Below, piece after piece: positions 15,480-24,792 of a stretch of 44,559 nt of DNA. The translations under genes and the position numbers were made by a program. The DNA is from Thermobrachium celere DSM 8682 (GTDB lineage Bacteria > Bacillota > Clostridia > Clostridiales > Caloramatoraceae), in NCBI RefSeq assembly GCF_000430995.1, contig NZ_HF952018.1:516113-560671 (forward strand), written 5' to 3'. Every line of letters begins with the position of its first letter. Position 1 is the first letter of the stretch. The notes below the pieces were generated by a model. The model made no database searches. It saw only the letters and a list, made by a program, of their open reading frames with translations, and was not told the DNA's origin.

Positions 15480-16835
15480 ATGAAACTTTTAGCAGTGACT
15501 TCATGTCCAACAGGTATTGCCCATACTTATATGGCTGCTGAAGCTTTGAAGATTGCAGCAAAAGAATTAGATGTTGATATTAAAATTGAAACAAGAGGTT
15601 CTGTAGGTGTTGAAAATGAAATAACACCAGAGGATGTTAAAGAAGCACATGCTGTTATTATTGCTGCAGATACAAAAATTGATAAAACAAAATTTAATGG
15701 ACTTCCAATGATTGAGGTATCAGTAAAGGATGCTATTAAAGATGCAAAGGGTTTAATTGAATCAGCAATGAAGCTTGAAAAGAAAAATAATTATGTTGAT
15801 AAGGTATTTGAGGCAAAACAAGAGGAGAAGAAAAAGATAACAGGTGCATATAAACATCTAATGACTGGTGTATCCTTTATGATTCCTTTCGTTGTAGCAG
15901 GTGGTATATTAATTGCTCTATCCTTTGCCTTTGGTATTAAAGCATTTGAACAAAAGGGAACACTTGCGGCAGCACTTATGGACATAGGTGGTGGAGGAGC
16001 ATTTTCACTTATTGTTCCGATACTAGCAGGATATATAGCATATTCAATTGCTGATAGACCTGGTCTTGTTCCTGGTATGATAGGTGGTGTTCTTTCAAGC
16101 AAACTAGGTGCAGGTTTCTTAGGTGGTATTATTGCAGGTTTTGCTGCAGGATATGTAGTTGAATTTTTAAAGAAGACTATAAAATTACCAAAAACTATGG
16201 AAGGTTTAATGCCTGTTTTGGTTTTACCATTGTTATCAACTTTAATTGTTGGTTTGGGAATGATTTATGTAGTTGGTACTCCAGTTGCTTCTATAAATAA
16301 AGCAATGGAGGGATGGCTAAATAGTTTAAGTGGAGGAAGTGCAATAACCCTTGGAATAGTATTAGGACTTATGATGGCATTTGATATGGGTGGTCCGGTA
16401 AATAAAGCTGCATATACGTTTGCTGTAGGTACTATAGCATCAGGACAACCATCAACTGTTATGGCAGCAGTAATGGCAGCAGATATGGTACCACCACTTG
16501 GGGTATTCTTAGCAACAAGAATAGCAAAAAATAAGTTTACTAAAGAAGAAATAGAAGCAGGTAAAGCAGCATTTTTCCTAGGTATATCATTTATTACAGA
16601 GGGTGCAATACCATTTGCTGCAGCAGATCCATTAAGAGTTATACCTTCAATTATGTTGGGTTCAGCTGTAACTGGTGCATTATCAATGGCATTTAAATGT
16701 ACACTTGCTGTACCACATGGAGGAATATTTGTTCTTCCAATACCAAATGCGGTTGGGGGCTTGTTATTATATACAGTTTCAATAATAGTAGGTACAATAG
16801 TATCAGGAGTTATGATTGCAACTTTAAAGAAATAA
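15480..16835 (+). CDS. PTS fructose transporter subunit IIBC
   Basis: ATG 15480 is chosen because GGGGGGAAAG (15467-15476) precedes it and the protein then begins MKLLAVTSCPTGIAHTYMA as in the family. Earlier ATGs at 15462 and 15465 would overlap the IIA stop. The product is 451 residues. The IIB domain is ~1-100 with the phosphocysteine C9. A charged linker follows at ~105-125, then a IIC membrane domain with about 9-10 hydrophobic segments and the conserved AFDMGGPVNKAAYTF and ITEGAIPFAAADPLRVIP. It imports fructose and phosphorylates it to fructose 1-phosphate. Last gene of the operon. Confidence 0.94.
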   Translation: MKLLAVTSCPTGIAHTYMAAEALKIAAKELDVDIKIETRGSVGVENEITPEDVKEAHAVIIAADTKIDKTKFNGLPMIEVSVKDAIKDAKGLIESAMKLEKKNNYVDKVFEAKQEEKKKITGAYKHLMTGVSFMIPFVVAGGILIALSFAFGIKAFEQKGTLAAALMDIGGGGAFSLIVPILAGYIAYSIADRPGLVPGMIGGVLSSKLGAGFLGGIIAGFAAGYVVEFLKKTIKLPKTMEGLMPVLVLPLLSTLIVGLGMIYVVGTPVASINKAMEGWLNSLSGGSAITLGIVLGLMMAFDMGGPVNKAAYTFAVGTIASGQPSTVMAAVMAADMVPPLGVFLATRIAKNKFTKEEIEAGKAAFFLGISFITEGAIPFAAADPLRVIPSIMLGSAVTGALSMAFKCTLAVPHGGIFVLPIPNAVGGLLLYTVSIIVGTIVSGVMIATLKK

Positions 16836-16862
16836 AAAGGGACCACATGGTCCCTTTTTTAT
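16836..16862. terminator. Terminator of the fructose operon
   Basis: AAAAAGGGACCA / TGGTCCCTTTTTT forms a perfect stem with a T run. The last bases are also the stop codon of the convergent DUF1540 gene, so it probably works in both directions. Confidence 0.92.
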
Positions 16863-17014
16863 TTACATTCAAAGCTTCCACAGTCAGTTGCTTCTTTATC
16901 CTTGGCTGGATTATGATGATTTACTATTTGAATTGCATTTAGTGTGCAATAGTTTTCATTTCCAGCATGATGTCTACAATCACGAACAGTACAAGCAATA
17001 TTTCTATTAACCAT
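16859..17014 (-). CDS. DUF1540 domain-containing protein
   Basis: This 51-residue cysteine-rich protein begins MVNRNIACTVRDCRHHAGNE and ends TDCGSFECK. Cysteines C8, C13, C23, C44 and C50 fit the DUF1540 pattern (C.V..C.hh..n.YC.l..I ... TDC.SF), thought to bind a metal. TTAGGAGGG precedes ATG. It is a single gene convergent with the fructose operon. The function is unknown; DUF1540 genes are common in Clostridia and Bacilli, often with several copies per genome. Confidence 0.88.
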   Translation of the reverse strand: MVNRNIACTVRDCRHHAGNENYCTLNAIQIVNHHNPAKDKEATDCGSFECK

Positions 17015-17134
17015 AAGTTTCCCTCCTAAAAATTAAATTTTACACGATTATTTTGCACATTTAAAAAACAAAGTATTCATTAATTAAAGTTTAAAGTCAT
17101 ATTTTATAATTAAGTGATTAATTGGGGGGAGACG

Positions 17135-17833
17135 ATGAAAAGGAGGTATATTGCACTTTTTATAATAATTTTAATGTGTATTGTTGTTGCAGTTGGTGGA
17201 ACACTAATATTTGTAAGAAGCGACAGCGTGTTTAAAAAGGATAAAAATTCAAGTTCAAGGTATTATATTTTTGTTGATGTAACAATTAATAGATTGTATT
17301 TATATAAAGATAATGAACTCATAAAAACATATCCAATAGCATCAGGAAGACCAAATACGCCTTCACCAATTGGGGTGTGGAGGATAATAAGCAAAGACAC
17401 ATGGGGTGAAGGATTTGGCGGAAGATGGATGGGATTTAATGTACCATGGGGTAAATACGGTATACATGGTACTAGTGAGCCATGGTCAATAGGGCATGAT
17501 GAGTCAGAAGGATGCATTAGAATGTTTAACAAAGATGTTAGAGAGCTTTATAAAATAGTTCCAATAGGCACAACAGTTAGAATATATGGTGGTCCATATG
17601 GACCTTTTGGAGAAGGTTTTAGAATTTTAAGACCAGGAGATAGAGGAGCAGATGTATACGAAGTTCAAAGGCTTTTAAAGGAAAAGGGTTATTTTAAAGG
17701 ATATGTAAATGGAATTTATGGTGAGGATATGAAACAAGCTGTTTTTAATTTTCAAAGAAAAAATGGTTTGAGAATAAGTAATGAAATTGGATATAGTTTT
17801 TATGAAAAATTAGGTATAAAACTAATGGATTAA
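17135..17833 (+). CDS. L,D-transpeptidase (YkuD) with C-terminal peptidoglycan-binding domain
   Basis: ATG 17135 follows TTGGGGGGAG; an upstream in-frame ATG at 17114 has no ribosome site. The product is 232 residues. An N-terminal signal anchor (KRRYIALFIIILMCIVVAVG) leads to a YkuD catalytic domain at ~45-155 with the signature HGTSEPWSIGHDESEGCIRM, which contains the catalytic His and Cys. A PG_binding_1 domain (ILRPGDRGADVYEVQRLLKE ... FQRKNGL) fills ~165-230. It acts outside the membrane, making 3-3 crosslinks or attaching material to peptidoglycan. It is transcribed alone; a TATAAT lies at 17105-17110. Confidence 0.93.
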   Translation: MKRRYIALFIIILMCIVVAVGGTLIFVRSDSVFKKDKNSSSRYYIFVDVTINRLYLYKDNELIKTYPIASGRPNTPSPIGVWRIISKDTWGEGFGGRWMGFNVPWGKYGIHGTSEPWSIGHDESEGCIRMFNKDVRELYKIVPIGTTVRIYGGPYGPFGEGFRILRPGDRGADVYEVQRLLKEKGYFKGYVNGIYGEDMKQAVFNFQRKNGLRISNEIGYSFYEKLGIKLMD

Positions 17834-17862
17834 TGGGCATGCTTTTTTATGCATGCCTAAAT
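17834..17862 (+). terminator. Stem-loop after the L,D-transpeptidase gene
   Basis: GGGCATGC-TTTTTTAT-GCATGCCT gives a 7-8 bp stem. The T run is in the loop and the downstream tail is only AT-rich, so it is a weak terminator. Confidence 0.55.
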
Positions 17863-17868
17863 TAATTG

Positions 17869-17896
17869 TTCACATAGGAAAATTTTATATTATAAT
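17869..17896 (+). promoter_or_regulatory. Candidate promoter of the cdaA operon
   Basis: TTCACA (17869-17874), 16 bp, TATAAT (17891-17896), 34 bp before the cdaA ATG. Confidence 0.6.
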
Positions 17897-17929
17897 TAGA
17901 ATATAAATACTTTTAAGGGGTTGGCTGCT

Positions 17930-18772
17930 ATGTTTGATATTAATAGTATGATATCAATCTTAAAACATTTAACAGTTCTTAATGTTATAGACATTACAAT
18001 AGTTGCCTATATTTTTTATAAACTTTTTATACTGATTAGAAAGACAAGAGCTGAACAGCTAGTTAAGGGACTTGTACTTATTCTGCTTGTAATGAAAATA
18101 AGTGAAATATTAGGACTTATAACACTTCATTGGCTTATACAAAATACATTGACTGTTGGTTTAATTGCACTTATCATAATATTTCAACCTGAACTTAGAA
18201 AGGCATTAGAGCATCTTGGAAGAAGTAAGATATTAAATAGGAGATTATTTGATAGTGATGAAGAGGTTGAGAAGGTTGTAAATGAAATTGTAATTGCTGC
18301 AGATAATCTTTCAAAAAATAGAACAGGTGCACTTATTATAATAGAGCAGGATACAGGTTTAAATGATTATGTAGAGAGCGGTACAGTTATAGATGGAATA
18401 GTATCCTCACAACTTCTTGAAAACATTTTTGTAGAAAATACTCCTCTGCACGATGGTGCTGTTATTATAAGAAAGGATAGAATAGTTGCTGCATCATGTG
18501 TTTTGCCTCTTACAGAACAGTTTGTATCAAAGGAGCTTGGAACAAGGCATAGAGCAGCAATTGGTATAACAGAGACATGCGATGCTATAGCAGTTGTTGT
18601 TTCAGAAGAAACAGGAACAATATCTATATCTATAAATGGTAAGCTTGTTAGGGGATATAATGCTGAGAGGTTGAAGAAGGTATTATATGGAATACTGAAA
18701 AAGAACATAGAGATAGATAATACATTTTTTAAGAGGGTGAAAGAATGGCTAACAAAGATAAACAACAAATAA
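17930..18772 (+). CDS. cdaA: Diadenylate cyclase CdaA
   Basis: ATG 17930 follows AAGGGG (17915-17920). The product is 280 residues. Three N-terminal hydrophobic segments (residues ~15-85) precede the DAC (DisA_N) catalytic domain with PLHDGAVIIRKDRI and GTRHRAAIGITE, the DGA and RHR motifs that make cyclic di-AMP from two ATP. It is membrane-bound. The last 28 bases overlap cdaR in another frame, so the two are translated together, as in other Firmicutes where CdaR controls CdaA. Confidence 0.95.
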   Translation: MFDINSMISILKHLTVLNVIDITIVAYIFYKLFILIRKTRAEQLVKGLVLILLVMKISEILGLITLHWLIQNTLTVGLIALIIIFQPELRKALEHLGRSKILNRRLFDSDEEVEKVVNEIVIAADNLSKNRTGALIIIEQDTGLNDYVESGTVIDGIVSSQLLENIFVENTPLHDGAVIIRKDRIVAASCVLPLTEQFVSKELGTRHRAAIGITETCDAIAVVVSEETGTISISINGKLVRGYNAERLKKVLYGILKKNIEIDNTFFKRVKEWLTKINNK

Positions 18773-19950
18773 TGGCAATAGTACTTTCAGTATTTATTGC
18801 CTTTATACTTTGGCTTTATGTGATGGGGGAGAAAAATCCAGTTCAAATAAGAACAATAGAGGATATTCCTGTTACTTTATACAATGTTGAAAATGTAAAA
18901 AATTCAAATCTAGTTATGCTTCCAAATCAAAACTTCACAATTAATTTAACAATAAAAGGTAGAGCCCTTGATGTTTTTAAAGTTACTAAAGAGGACTTTA
19001 AAGTAGAAGCTGACATGAGTGGTTATTTAAAAAGGGGAGATAACAATATACCTGTTGAAATAAAGAAAAAACCTCAAGGGGTGGAAATTGTAACTGATGG
19101 AATATATCCTTATATAAGGGTAAAACTTGATAATCTAGTGGCAAAATCTTATCCTGTAAATATAAATATTACAGGTATACCAAAAGAGGGATATGATACA
19201 TTAGAGCCAGTTGTTAGGCCTTCTGAAATTATTGTAATTGGACCTGAAGAATACATAAACAAGGTAAGCTATGTTGAAGGTCAAGTGGATGTTACAGGAG
19301 CATTTTCAGATATAAGCAATTCAATAATTGTCAAGGCCTACGATAGAGAAAGAAAGCAGGTTTCTAATGTAGAAACTGATCCTAAATATGTAGACGTTTT
19401 AGTCAGCGTAAAGCCTACAAAGGAAGTACCTATAAACGTTATTACAAAAAATACACTTCCTAAGGGTAAGGTTATAAAGTCTATAAATCTATCACAACCT
19501 AAGGTATATATTTTAGGAGATGTAAATGTTATAAATAAAATTAAAGAAATTGAAACAAAACCTATAGATTTGCAACAGATAGGACAAAGCACATCCCTAC
19601 AAGTAGAACTTAATTTGCCTAAGGGAGTATATGTAAAAAGCAAAGATAAAAGTATACAGGTGGATTTAGTTGTAGAAAATATCATACAAAGGGAGATAAA
19701 AATTCCTGTACTTATGAAAAATCAAGTTGATACATATAGCTATACACTTTCACAAAACGAAGTTACATTGACTGTTAGAGGAAGTGAAAGCCAAGTAAAT
19801 GCACTAGATGAAAAACAACTATCCTACGAATTAGATGTTTCACAATATGATGAGGGTGAACATACTGTTCCAATAAAGATAACAAAAATATCAAATATAG
19901 ATGTGATTGATATTAATCCAACAAGTATAAAACTAAGAGTAAACAAATGA
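18745..19950 (+). CDS. cdaR: CdaR (YbbR-domain regulator of CdaA)
   Basis: This 401-residue protein has one N-terminal transmembrane helix (MAIVLSVFIAFILWLYVMG, res ~9-27) and an outward-facing body of about four YbbR repeats. Each repeat carries a VxIxGP/VxVxG-type turn (ITGIPKEGYD, IIVIGPEEYI, VYILGDVNVI, LTVRGSESQV). The family binds and modulates CdaA and so cellular c-di-AMP. ATG 18745 with AAGAGGG (18731-18737) lies inside the end of cdaA. Confidence 0.92.
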   Translation: MANKDKQQIMAIVLSVFIAFILWLYVMGEKNPVQIRTIEDIPVTLYNVENVKNSNLVMLPNQNFTINLTIKGRALDVFKVTKEDFKVEADMSGYLKRGDNNIPVEIKKKPQGVEIVTDGIYPYIRVKLDNLVAKSYPVNINITGIPKEGYDTLEPVVRPSEIIVIGPEEYINKVSYVEGQVDVTGAFSDISNSIIVKAYDRERKQVSNVETDPKYVDVLVSVKPTKEVPINVITKNTLPKGKVIKSINLSQPKVYILGDVNVINKIKEIETKPIDLQQIGQSTSLQVELNLPKGVYVKSKDKSIQVDLVVENIIQREIKIPVLMKNQVDTYSYTLSQNEVTLTVRGSESQVNALDEKQLSYELDVSQYDEGEHTVPIKITKISNIDVIDINPTSIKLRVNK

Positions 19951-19965
19951 TAATGGAGGGTGTAT

Positions 19966-21570
19966 ATGACAGTAAGAGTTAATAATATAAGAATTTCGCT
20001 AGATGACAGCATAGATAAGGTTATGGATATTGCTTGTAAAATGGCTAAGGTACATAAAGATGACATTTGGGATTATAAAATATTAAAGGAATCTATTGAT
20101 GCAAGGCGTAAAAATAAAATTGATTTTGTTTATCAAGTTGAGTTTAAGTGTAATAATGAATCAAAAGTTGTAGCAAGAGCAAACAGTAAAGATGTTTTAC
20201 TTGATCAAACTATGCTTGATGATAATTTTGATTTTGGAAGTCAGAAGTTAGAAAAAAGACCAATAATAGTTGGGACAGGACCGGCAGGGTTATTTGCCGG
20301 TCTTATTTTGGCAAAAAACGGTTACAAACCACTTATATTGGAAAGAGGATCAAGTGTTGAAAAAAGAACCAAAGACATACAAAATTTTTGGAATACAGGA
20401 GAGTTAAATTTAGAGAGTAATGTACAGTTTGGTGAAGGTGGTGCTGGAACATTTTCAGATGGAAAGCTAACCACAAGAATAAAAGATACAAGAATAACAT
20501 ATGTACTTGAGGAGTTTGTAGAGGCTGGTGCACCAAAGGAAATAATGTATTCAGGCAAACCACATATTGGAACTGATATACTACAGACAGTTGTAAAAAA
20601 CATTAGAGAGAAAATTAAGGCACTAGGTGGAGATGTAAAGTTTGATTCAAAGGTTACGGATATTATAGTAAAGGATGGACACATAAAGGGTGTAATTGTT
20701 AATAATGAATATGAAATATATTCAGATGTTGTTGTGTTTGCAATAGGACATAGTGCAAGGGATACCTATGAGATGCTTTTAAAAAGAGGGGTAGAGTTTG
20801 AACAAAAACCATTTGCTATAGGAGTTAGAATTGAACATCTACAGAAGATGATAGATGAAAATCAATATGGCAAATTTGCAAACCATCCAAAGTTAAGAGC
20901 GGCAGACTATAGATTAACTTATACAAGCAAAAACTATGGAAGACCTTGCTATAGTTTTTGTATGTGCCCTGGTGGACTTGTCGTTGCTGCAGCTTCAGAG
21001 GAAAAAAGGCTTGTTACAAATGGAATGAGTGAGTATAGAAGAGATAGAGAAAATGCCAATAGTGCTATAGTTGTTGGAGTAGGACCAAATGACTTTGCAA
21101 GTTCTCATCCACTTGCAGGTATGGAGTTTCAAAGACATTATGAAGAGTTGGCATATAAAGTAGGTGGAGGAGGGTATATTGCACCTGTTCAGCTTGTTGG
21201 AGACTTTTTAAAGGATGAAGTTTCAAAGAAAATAGGAAAGGTAAAACCAAGCTATACAAGAGGATATAACTTTGCAAATTTAAAGGACTGCTTACCAAAT
21301 TATGTTATAAACGTATTAAAAGAGGCTTTAGTTGATTTCGACAGAAAAATTAAAGGATTTGCAAGTTTTGATGCAGTTTTAACAGGAATTGAAACTAGAA
21401 CTTCAGCACCTGTTAGAATTATAAGGACAGAAACCTTCGAATCAAGCACAATTAAGGGGCTTTATCCATCAGGAGAAGGCGCTGGTTATGCTGGAGGAAT
21501 AATGTCTGCAGCAGTTGACGGAATTAAAACAGCAGAGAAAATAATGCAAAAGTATGCACCAATAGAGTGA
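19966..21570 (+). CDS. NAD(P)/FAD-dependent oxidoreductase of unknown substrate
   Basis: ATG 19966 is preferred because GGAGGG (19955-19960) lies 5 bases ahead. The product is 534 residues. An N-terminal ~90-residue domain precedes the Rossmann dinucleotide site IIVGTGPAGLFAGLILA (~res 101-117), with E at the end of the second strand (LILERG). A second FAD-contact segment is FGEGGAGTFSDGKL, and the C-terminal FAD site is LYPSGEGAGYAGGIMSAAVDG. This is a conserved large FAD-dependent family of Firmicutes with no established reaction. It follows cdaR by 15 bases, apparently in the same transcript, a linkage to c-di-AMP and cell-wall genes that is not understood. Confidence 0.88.
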   Translation: MTVRVNNIRISLDDSIDKVMDIACKMAKVHKDDIWDYKILKESIDARRKNKIDFVYQVEFKCNNESKVVARANSKDVLLDQTMLDDNFDFGSQKLEKRPIIVGTGPAGLFAGLILAKNGYKPLILERGSSVEKRTKDIQNFWNTGELNLESNVQFGEGGAGTFSDGKLTTRIKDTRITYVLEEFVEAGAPKEIMYSGKPHIGTDILQTVVKNIREKIKALGGDVKFDSKVTDIIVKDGHIKGVIVNNEYEIYSDVVVFAIGHSARDTYEMLLKRGVEFEQKPFAIGVRIEHLQKMIDENQYGKFANHPKLRAADYRLTYTSKNYGRPCYSFCMCPGGLVVAAASEEKRLVTNGMSEYRRDRENANSAIVVGVGPNDFASSHPLAGMEFQRHYEELAYKVGGGGYIAPVQLVGDFLKDEVSKKIGKVKPSYTRGYNFANLKDCLPNYVINVLKEALVDFDRKIKGFASFDAVLTGIETRTSAPVRIIRTETFESSTIKGLYPSGEGAGYAGGIMSAAVDGIKTAEKIMQKYAPIE

Positions 21571-21712
21571 AATATATTTTGCAAATTATTAAATAAACAT
21601 AATAATTTATAAATATTTTTGTTGCATTTATGTACCATTATACATTAAAATAAGAATAGAGAAAGTTTTTAGAAAATTAAATAACATATTTATTCATAGG
21701 GGTGGAGATTTT

Positions 21713-22795
21713 ATGAGGGGACTAATTCTTGCAATAAATCCAGGGTCAACATCAACAAAAATTGCAGTATTTGAAAAAGACGTGAAGGTTAAACAGACAA
21801 ATATTACTCATGATGCAACAGAACTTGCAAAATATGAAAGGATTGCAGATCAGTTTGAATTTAGAAAACAACAAATTATTACATATTTAAACCAAGAGGG
21901 GATAGACATTAGAGAATTTGACTGCATTGTAGGACGTGGTGGACTATTAAGACCAATGCCATCAGGTACATATAAGGTAACGGAAAAGATGATAGAGGAC
22001 TTAAAAATTGGCTATCAAGGGGAACATGCATCAAATTTAGGGGGAATAATTGCAAAATCAATAGCAGATGAAATAGGAAAAGAGGCCTACATTGTTGACC
22101 CTGTGGCTGTTGATGAGTTTGAAGATATAGCTAGAATCTCAGGTATACCAGAGATACAAAGAAGATCACTTGTGCATGCACTAAATATCAAAGCAGTATC
22201 AAGAAGGGTTGCTAAGCAGCTTGGCAAAAAACTTGAGGATTGCAATTTCATAGTAGCTCATTTAGGTGGGGGGATTTCAGTTGCACCTTTAAAAAGGGGT
22301 AGAATAGTTGATGTAAACAATGCAAATGAAAGTGGTCCATTCTCACCAGAAAGATGTGGGCAGGTACCTGTAGGAGACCTAGTAAAACTTGCTTTTTCAG
22401 GAAAATATACATATAAAGAGCTTAAAAAGAAGATGGTAGGTCAAGCAGGGCTTGTTGGTTATCTTGGTACAAATGATGCTAGAGTTGTAGAAGAGATGAT
22501 TAAAAACGGCGATGAAAAGGCAAAACTAATATTTGAAGCAATGTGCTATCAAATTGGTAAAGAAATAGGTGCGGTTAGTACGGTGTTGTTTGGGGATGTT
22601 GATAGAATAATTTTAACTGGAGGTCTTGCTTATTCAGAAAGACTTGTAAACTATGTAACAGATATGGTTAAGTTTATTGCGGATGTGGTTGTAGTGCCAG
22701 GAGAAGATGAAATGCAGGCACTAGCAGAGGGGGCCTATAGAGTTCTAATTGGAGAAGAAAAGGCTAAAATTTATGAGGAAGAGGTGAAAATATGA
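21713..22795 (+). CDS. buk: Butyrate kinase (first copy)
   Basis: The 360-residue acetate/butyrate-kinase-fold enzyme has the phosphate-binding N-terminus [51 protein letters not shown] and the adenosine site [13 protein letters not shown]. It converts butyryl phosphate (or a branched acyl phosphate) plus ADP to acid plus ATP. GGGGTGGAG precedes ATG. It overlaps ptb by 4 bases and heads a predicted operon to 28086. Preference for straight or branched acyl groups cannot be read; the 2-oxoacid oxidoreductase downstream suggests isobutyrate, isovalerate or 2-methylbutyrate. Confidence 0.95.
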   Translation: MRGLILAINPGSTSTKIAVFEKDVKVKQTNITHDATELAKYERIADQFEFRKQQIITYLNQEGIDIREFDCIVGRGGLLRPMPSGTYKVTEKMIEDLKIGYQGEHASNLGGIIAKSIADEIGKEAYIVDPVAVDEFEDIARISGIPEIQRRSLVHALNIKAVSRRVAKQLGKKLEDCNFIVAHLGGGISVAPLKRGRIVDVNNANESGPFSPERCGQVPVGDLVKLAFSGKYTYKELKKKMVGQAGLVGYLGTNDARVVEEMIKNGDEKAKLIFEAMCYQIGKEIGAVSTVLFGDVDRIILTGGLAYSERLVNYVTDMVKFIADVVVVPGEDEMQALAEGAYRVLIGEEKAKIYEEEVKI

Positions 22796-23694
22796 TTAGA
22801 ACATTTGAAGAAATTTTAAACAAAGTAAAATGTGGTGAGAGAAAGAAGATAGCAGTTGCAGTAGCACAAGATGAACCAGTTTTAGAAGCAGTTAGAGATG
22901 CAAAGGCTATGGGGCTTGCTGATGCTGTATTAGTTGGTGATAGGGAAAAGATCGAAGAGATTGCAAAAACATTAGGAATTAACTTAGATGAATTTGAAGT
23001 GATAGATGAAAAGGATAATGCAAAGGCAGCAATGAAGGCTGTTGAGCTTGTATCAACAAAGAAGGCAGATATGCTTATGAAGGGACTTATAGATACAGCA
23101 ACCTTCTTAAGAGCAGTTCTTGATAAAGAAAAGGGATTAAGAACAGGAAGAGTATTATCACATGTTGCTGTTTTTGAAGTTCCAGCACTTCAAAGAATTC
23201 TACTTGTGACAGATGCTGCTATGAATATAGCACCAGATTTAAATACTAAGAAACAAATACTAGAAAATGCTGTAAAGGTTGCTCATGCTATTGGAATTGA
23301 AGTTCCAAAGGTTGCACCAGTATGTGCAGTTGAAGTAGTAAATCCAGATATGCAGCCAACACTTGATGCAGCAGCACTATCAAAGATGAATGATAGAGGA
23401 CAAATAAAGGGTTGTATTGTTGATGGCCCACTAGCAATAGACAATGCTCTATCAGAAGAGGCAGCAAAACATAAGGGAATAAAGAGCCCAGTTGCAGGTA
23501 ATGCAGATATCATACTTGTTCCAAATATCGAAACAGGAAACGTTATGTATAAGACTTTAACATATACAGCAAATGCGAAAAACGGAGGAATACTTGTTGG
23601 AGCAGCAGCACCAGTAATATTAACTTCAAGAGCTGATAGCAATGAAAGCAAGCTCTATTCAATAGCTCTTGCGTGCCTTGTTGCATGCCTATAA
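22792..23694 (+). CDS. ptb: Phosphate butyryltransferase
   Basis: The 300-residue PTA_PTB family enzyme has [20 protein letters not shown] and the conserved C-terminal block [20 protein letters not shown] followed by [18 protein letters not shown]. It exchanges CoA of butyryl-CoA (or branched acyl-CoA) for phosphate, giving the substrate of the kinases on both sides. ATG overlaps the end of the first buk by 4 bases; the second buk follows after 19 bases with its own strong ribosome site. Confidence 0.95.
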   Translation: MIRTFEEILNKVKCGERKKIAVAVAQDEPVLEAVRDAKAMGLADAVLVGDREKIEEIAKTLGINLDEFEVIDEKDNAKAAMKAVELVSTKKADMLMKGLIDTATFLRAVLDKEKGLRTGRVLSHVAVFEVPALQRILLVTDAAMNIAPDLNTKKQILENAVKVAHAIGIEVPKVAPVCAVEVVNPDMQPTLDAAALSKMNDRGQIKGCIVDGPLAIDNALSEEAAKHKGIKSPVAGNADIILVPNIETGNVMYKTLTYTANAKNGGILVGAAAPVILTSRADSNESKLYSIALACLVACL

Positions 23695-23713
23695 TTTAAA
23701 AGGAGGATGTAAC

Positions 23714-24781
23714 ATGAATAGAATGCTAATTATAAATCCAGGTTCTACATCAACTAAAATAGCAGTTTACGATGATTTAAACCCAGTATTTGTAGAGACA
23801 CTAAGACATTCAGCAGAAGAGCTTGCACCTTATGCAACAATATTTGATCAATATGAATTTAGAAAGAATGTTATTATAAAGGCTGTTGAAGATAAGGGAA
23901 TAGATTTAAGTACATTAAATGCAGTAGTTGGACGTGGTGGATTATTAAAACCAATTGAAGGTGGTACATATTCAGTAAATGAAAAGATGCTTGAGGATTT
24001 AAAAATAGGTGTACAAGGGCAACATGCTTCTAATTTAGGTGGAGTAATAGCTTATGAAATAGCAAAGAAGTATAACATACCTTCTTTTATTGTAGACCCT
24101 GTTGTAGTTGATGAAATGCAGGATGTTGCAAGAATATCAGGTATGCCAGAAATTGAGAGAAAGAGCATATTCCACGCATTAAATCAAAAGGCTGTTGCTA
24201 AAAGATATGCAAAAGAAAAGGGAGTAAAATACGAAGACCTAAATCTTATAGTTGCACATATGGGTGGTGGAATTTCAGTAGGTGCTCACAAAAAAGGAAG
24301 AGTTGTTGATGTAAACAACGCACTTGATGGTGAAGGACCTTTCTCACCAGAAAGATCAGGAGGACTTCCAGTAGGAGACCTTGTTAAGATGTGCTTCTCA
24401 GGAAAATACACACAAGATGAAATAAAAAAGAAAATTACAGGCAAAGGTGGACTTGTTGCTTATCTTGGTACAAATGATGGAAGAGAAGTAAAGAAGATGA
24501 TGGATGAAGGTAACAAGGAAGCAGAACTTATATATAAGGCTATGGCATATCAAGTATCAAAGGAAATTGGTAGCTGTGCAGCAGTTTTAAAGGGTGAGGT
24601 AGATGCAATTATACTAACTGGAGGTCTTGCTTACGGAGAAGAATATGTAAGCTGGATAAAAGAAAGAATAAGCTTCATTGCACCTGTTGTTGTGTATCCA
24701 GGTGAAGATGAAATGCTTGCACTTGCTGAAGGTGGACTTAGAGTTTTAAAGGGAGAAGAAACAGCTAAGGAATATAAATAG
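23714..24781 (+). CDS. buk: Butyrate kinase (second copy)
   Basis: ATG 23714 is chosen behind AAAAGGAGG (23698-23706); the frame is open further upstream but that part overlaps ptb. The 355-residue product starts [20 protein letters not shown] and has all family motifs ([49 protein letters not shown]). It is clearly a paralogue of the first copy, with many differences spread over its length, so the duplication is old. Two kinases around one ptb suggests divided substrate range or extra flux to ATP. Confidence 0.95.
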   Translation: MNRMLIINPGSTSTKIAVYDDLNPVFVETLRHSAEELAPYATIFDQYEFRKNVIIKAVEDKGIDLSTLNAVVGRGGLLKPIEGGTYSVNEKMLEDLKIGVQGQHASNLGGVIAYEIAKKYNIPSFIVDPVVVDEMQDVARISGMPEIERKSIFHALNQKAVAKRYAKEKGVKYEDLNLIVAHMGGGISVGAHKKGRVVDVNNALDGEGPFSPERSGGLPVGDLVKMCFSGKYTQDEIKKKITGKGGLVAYLGTNDGREVKKMMDEGNKEAELIYKAMAYQVSKEIGSCAAVLKGEVDAIILTGGLAYGEEYVSWIKERISFIAPVVVYPGEDEMLALAEGGLRVLKGEETAKEYK

Positions 24782-24792
24782 GATGTGATTAA

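Noticed and set aside
16265-16846. Minus-strand open frame (193 codons) opposite IIC
   Set aside because: It lies antisense to a conserved membrane domain and has no translation signal; the composition is a reflection of the sense codons.
21571-21712. Possible regulatory RNA upstream of the first butyrate kinase
   Set aside because: Only AT-rich sequence with no stable stem or riboswitch-like conserved core; I could not even place a convincing promoter.
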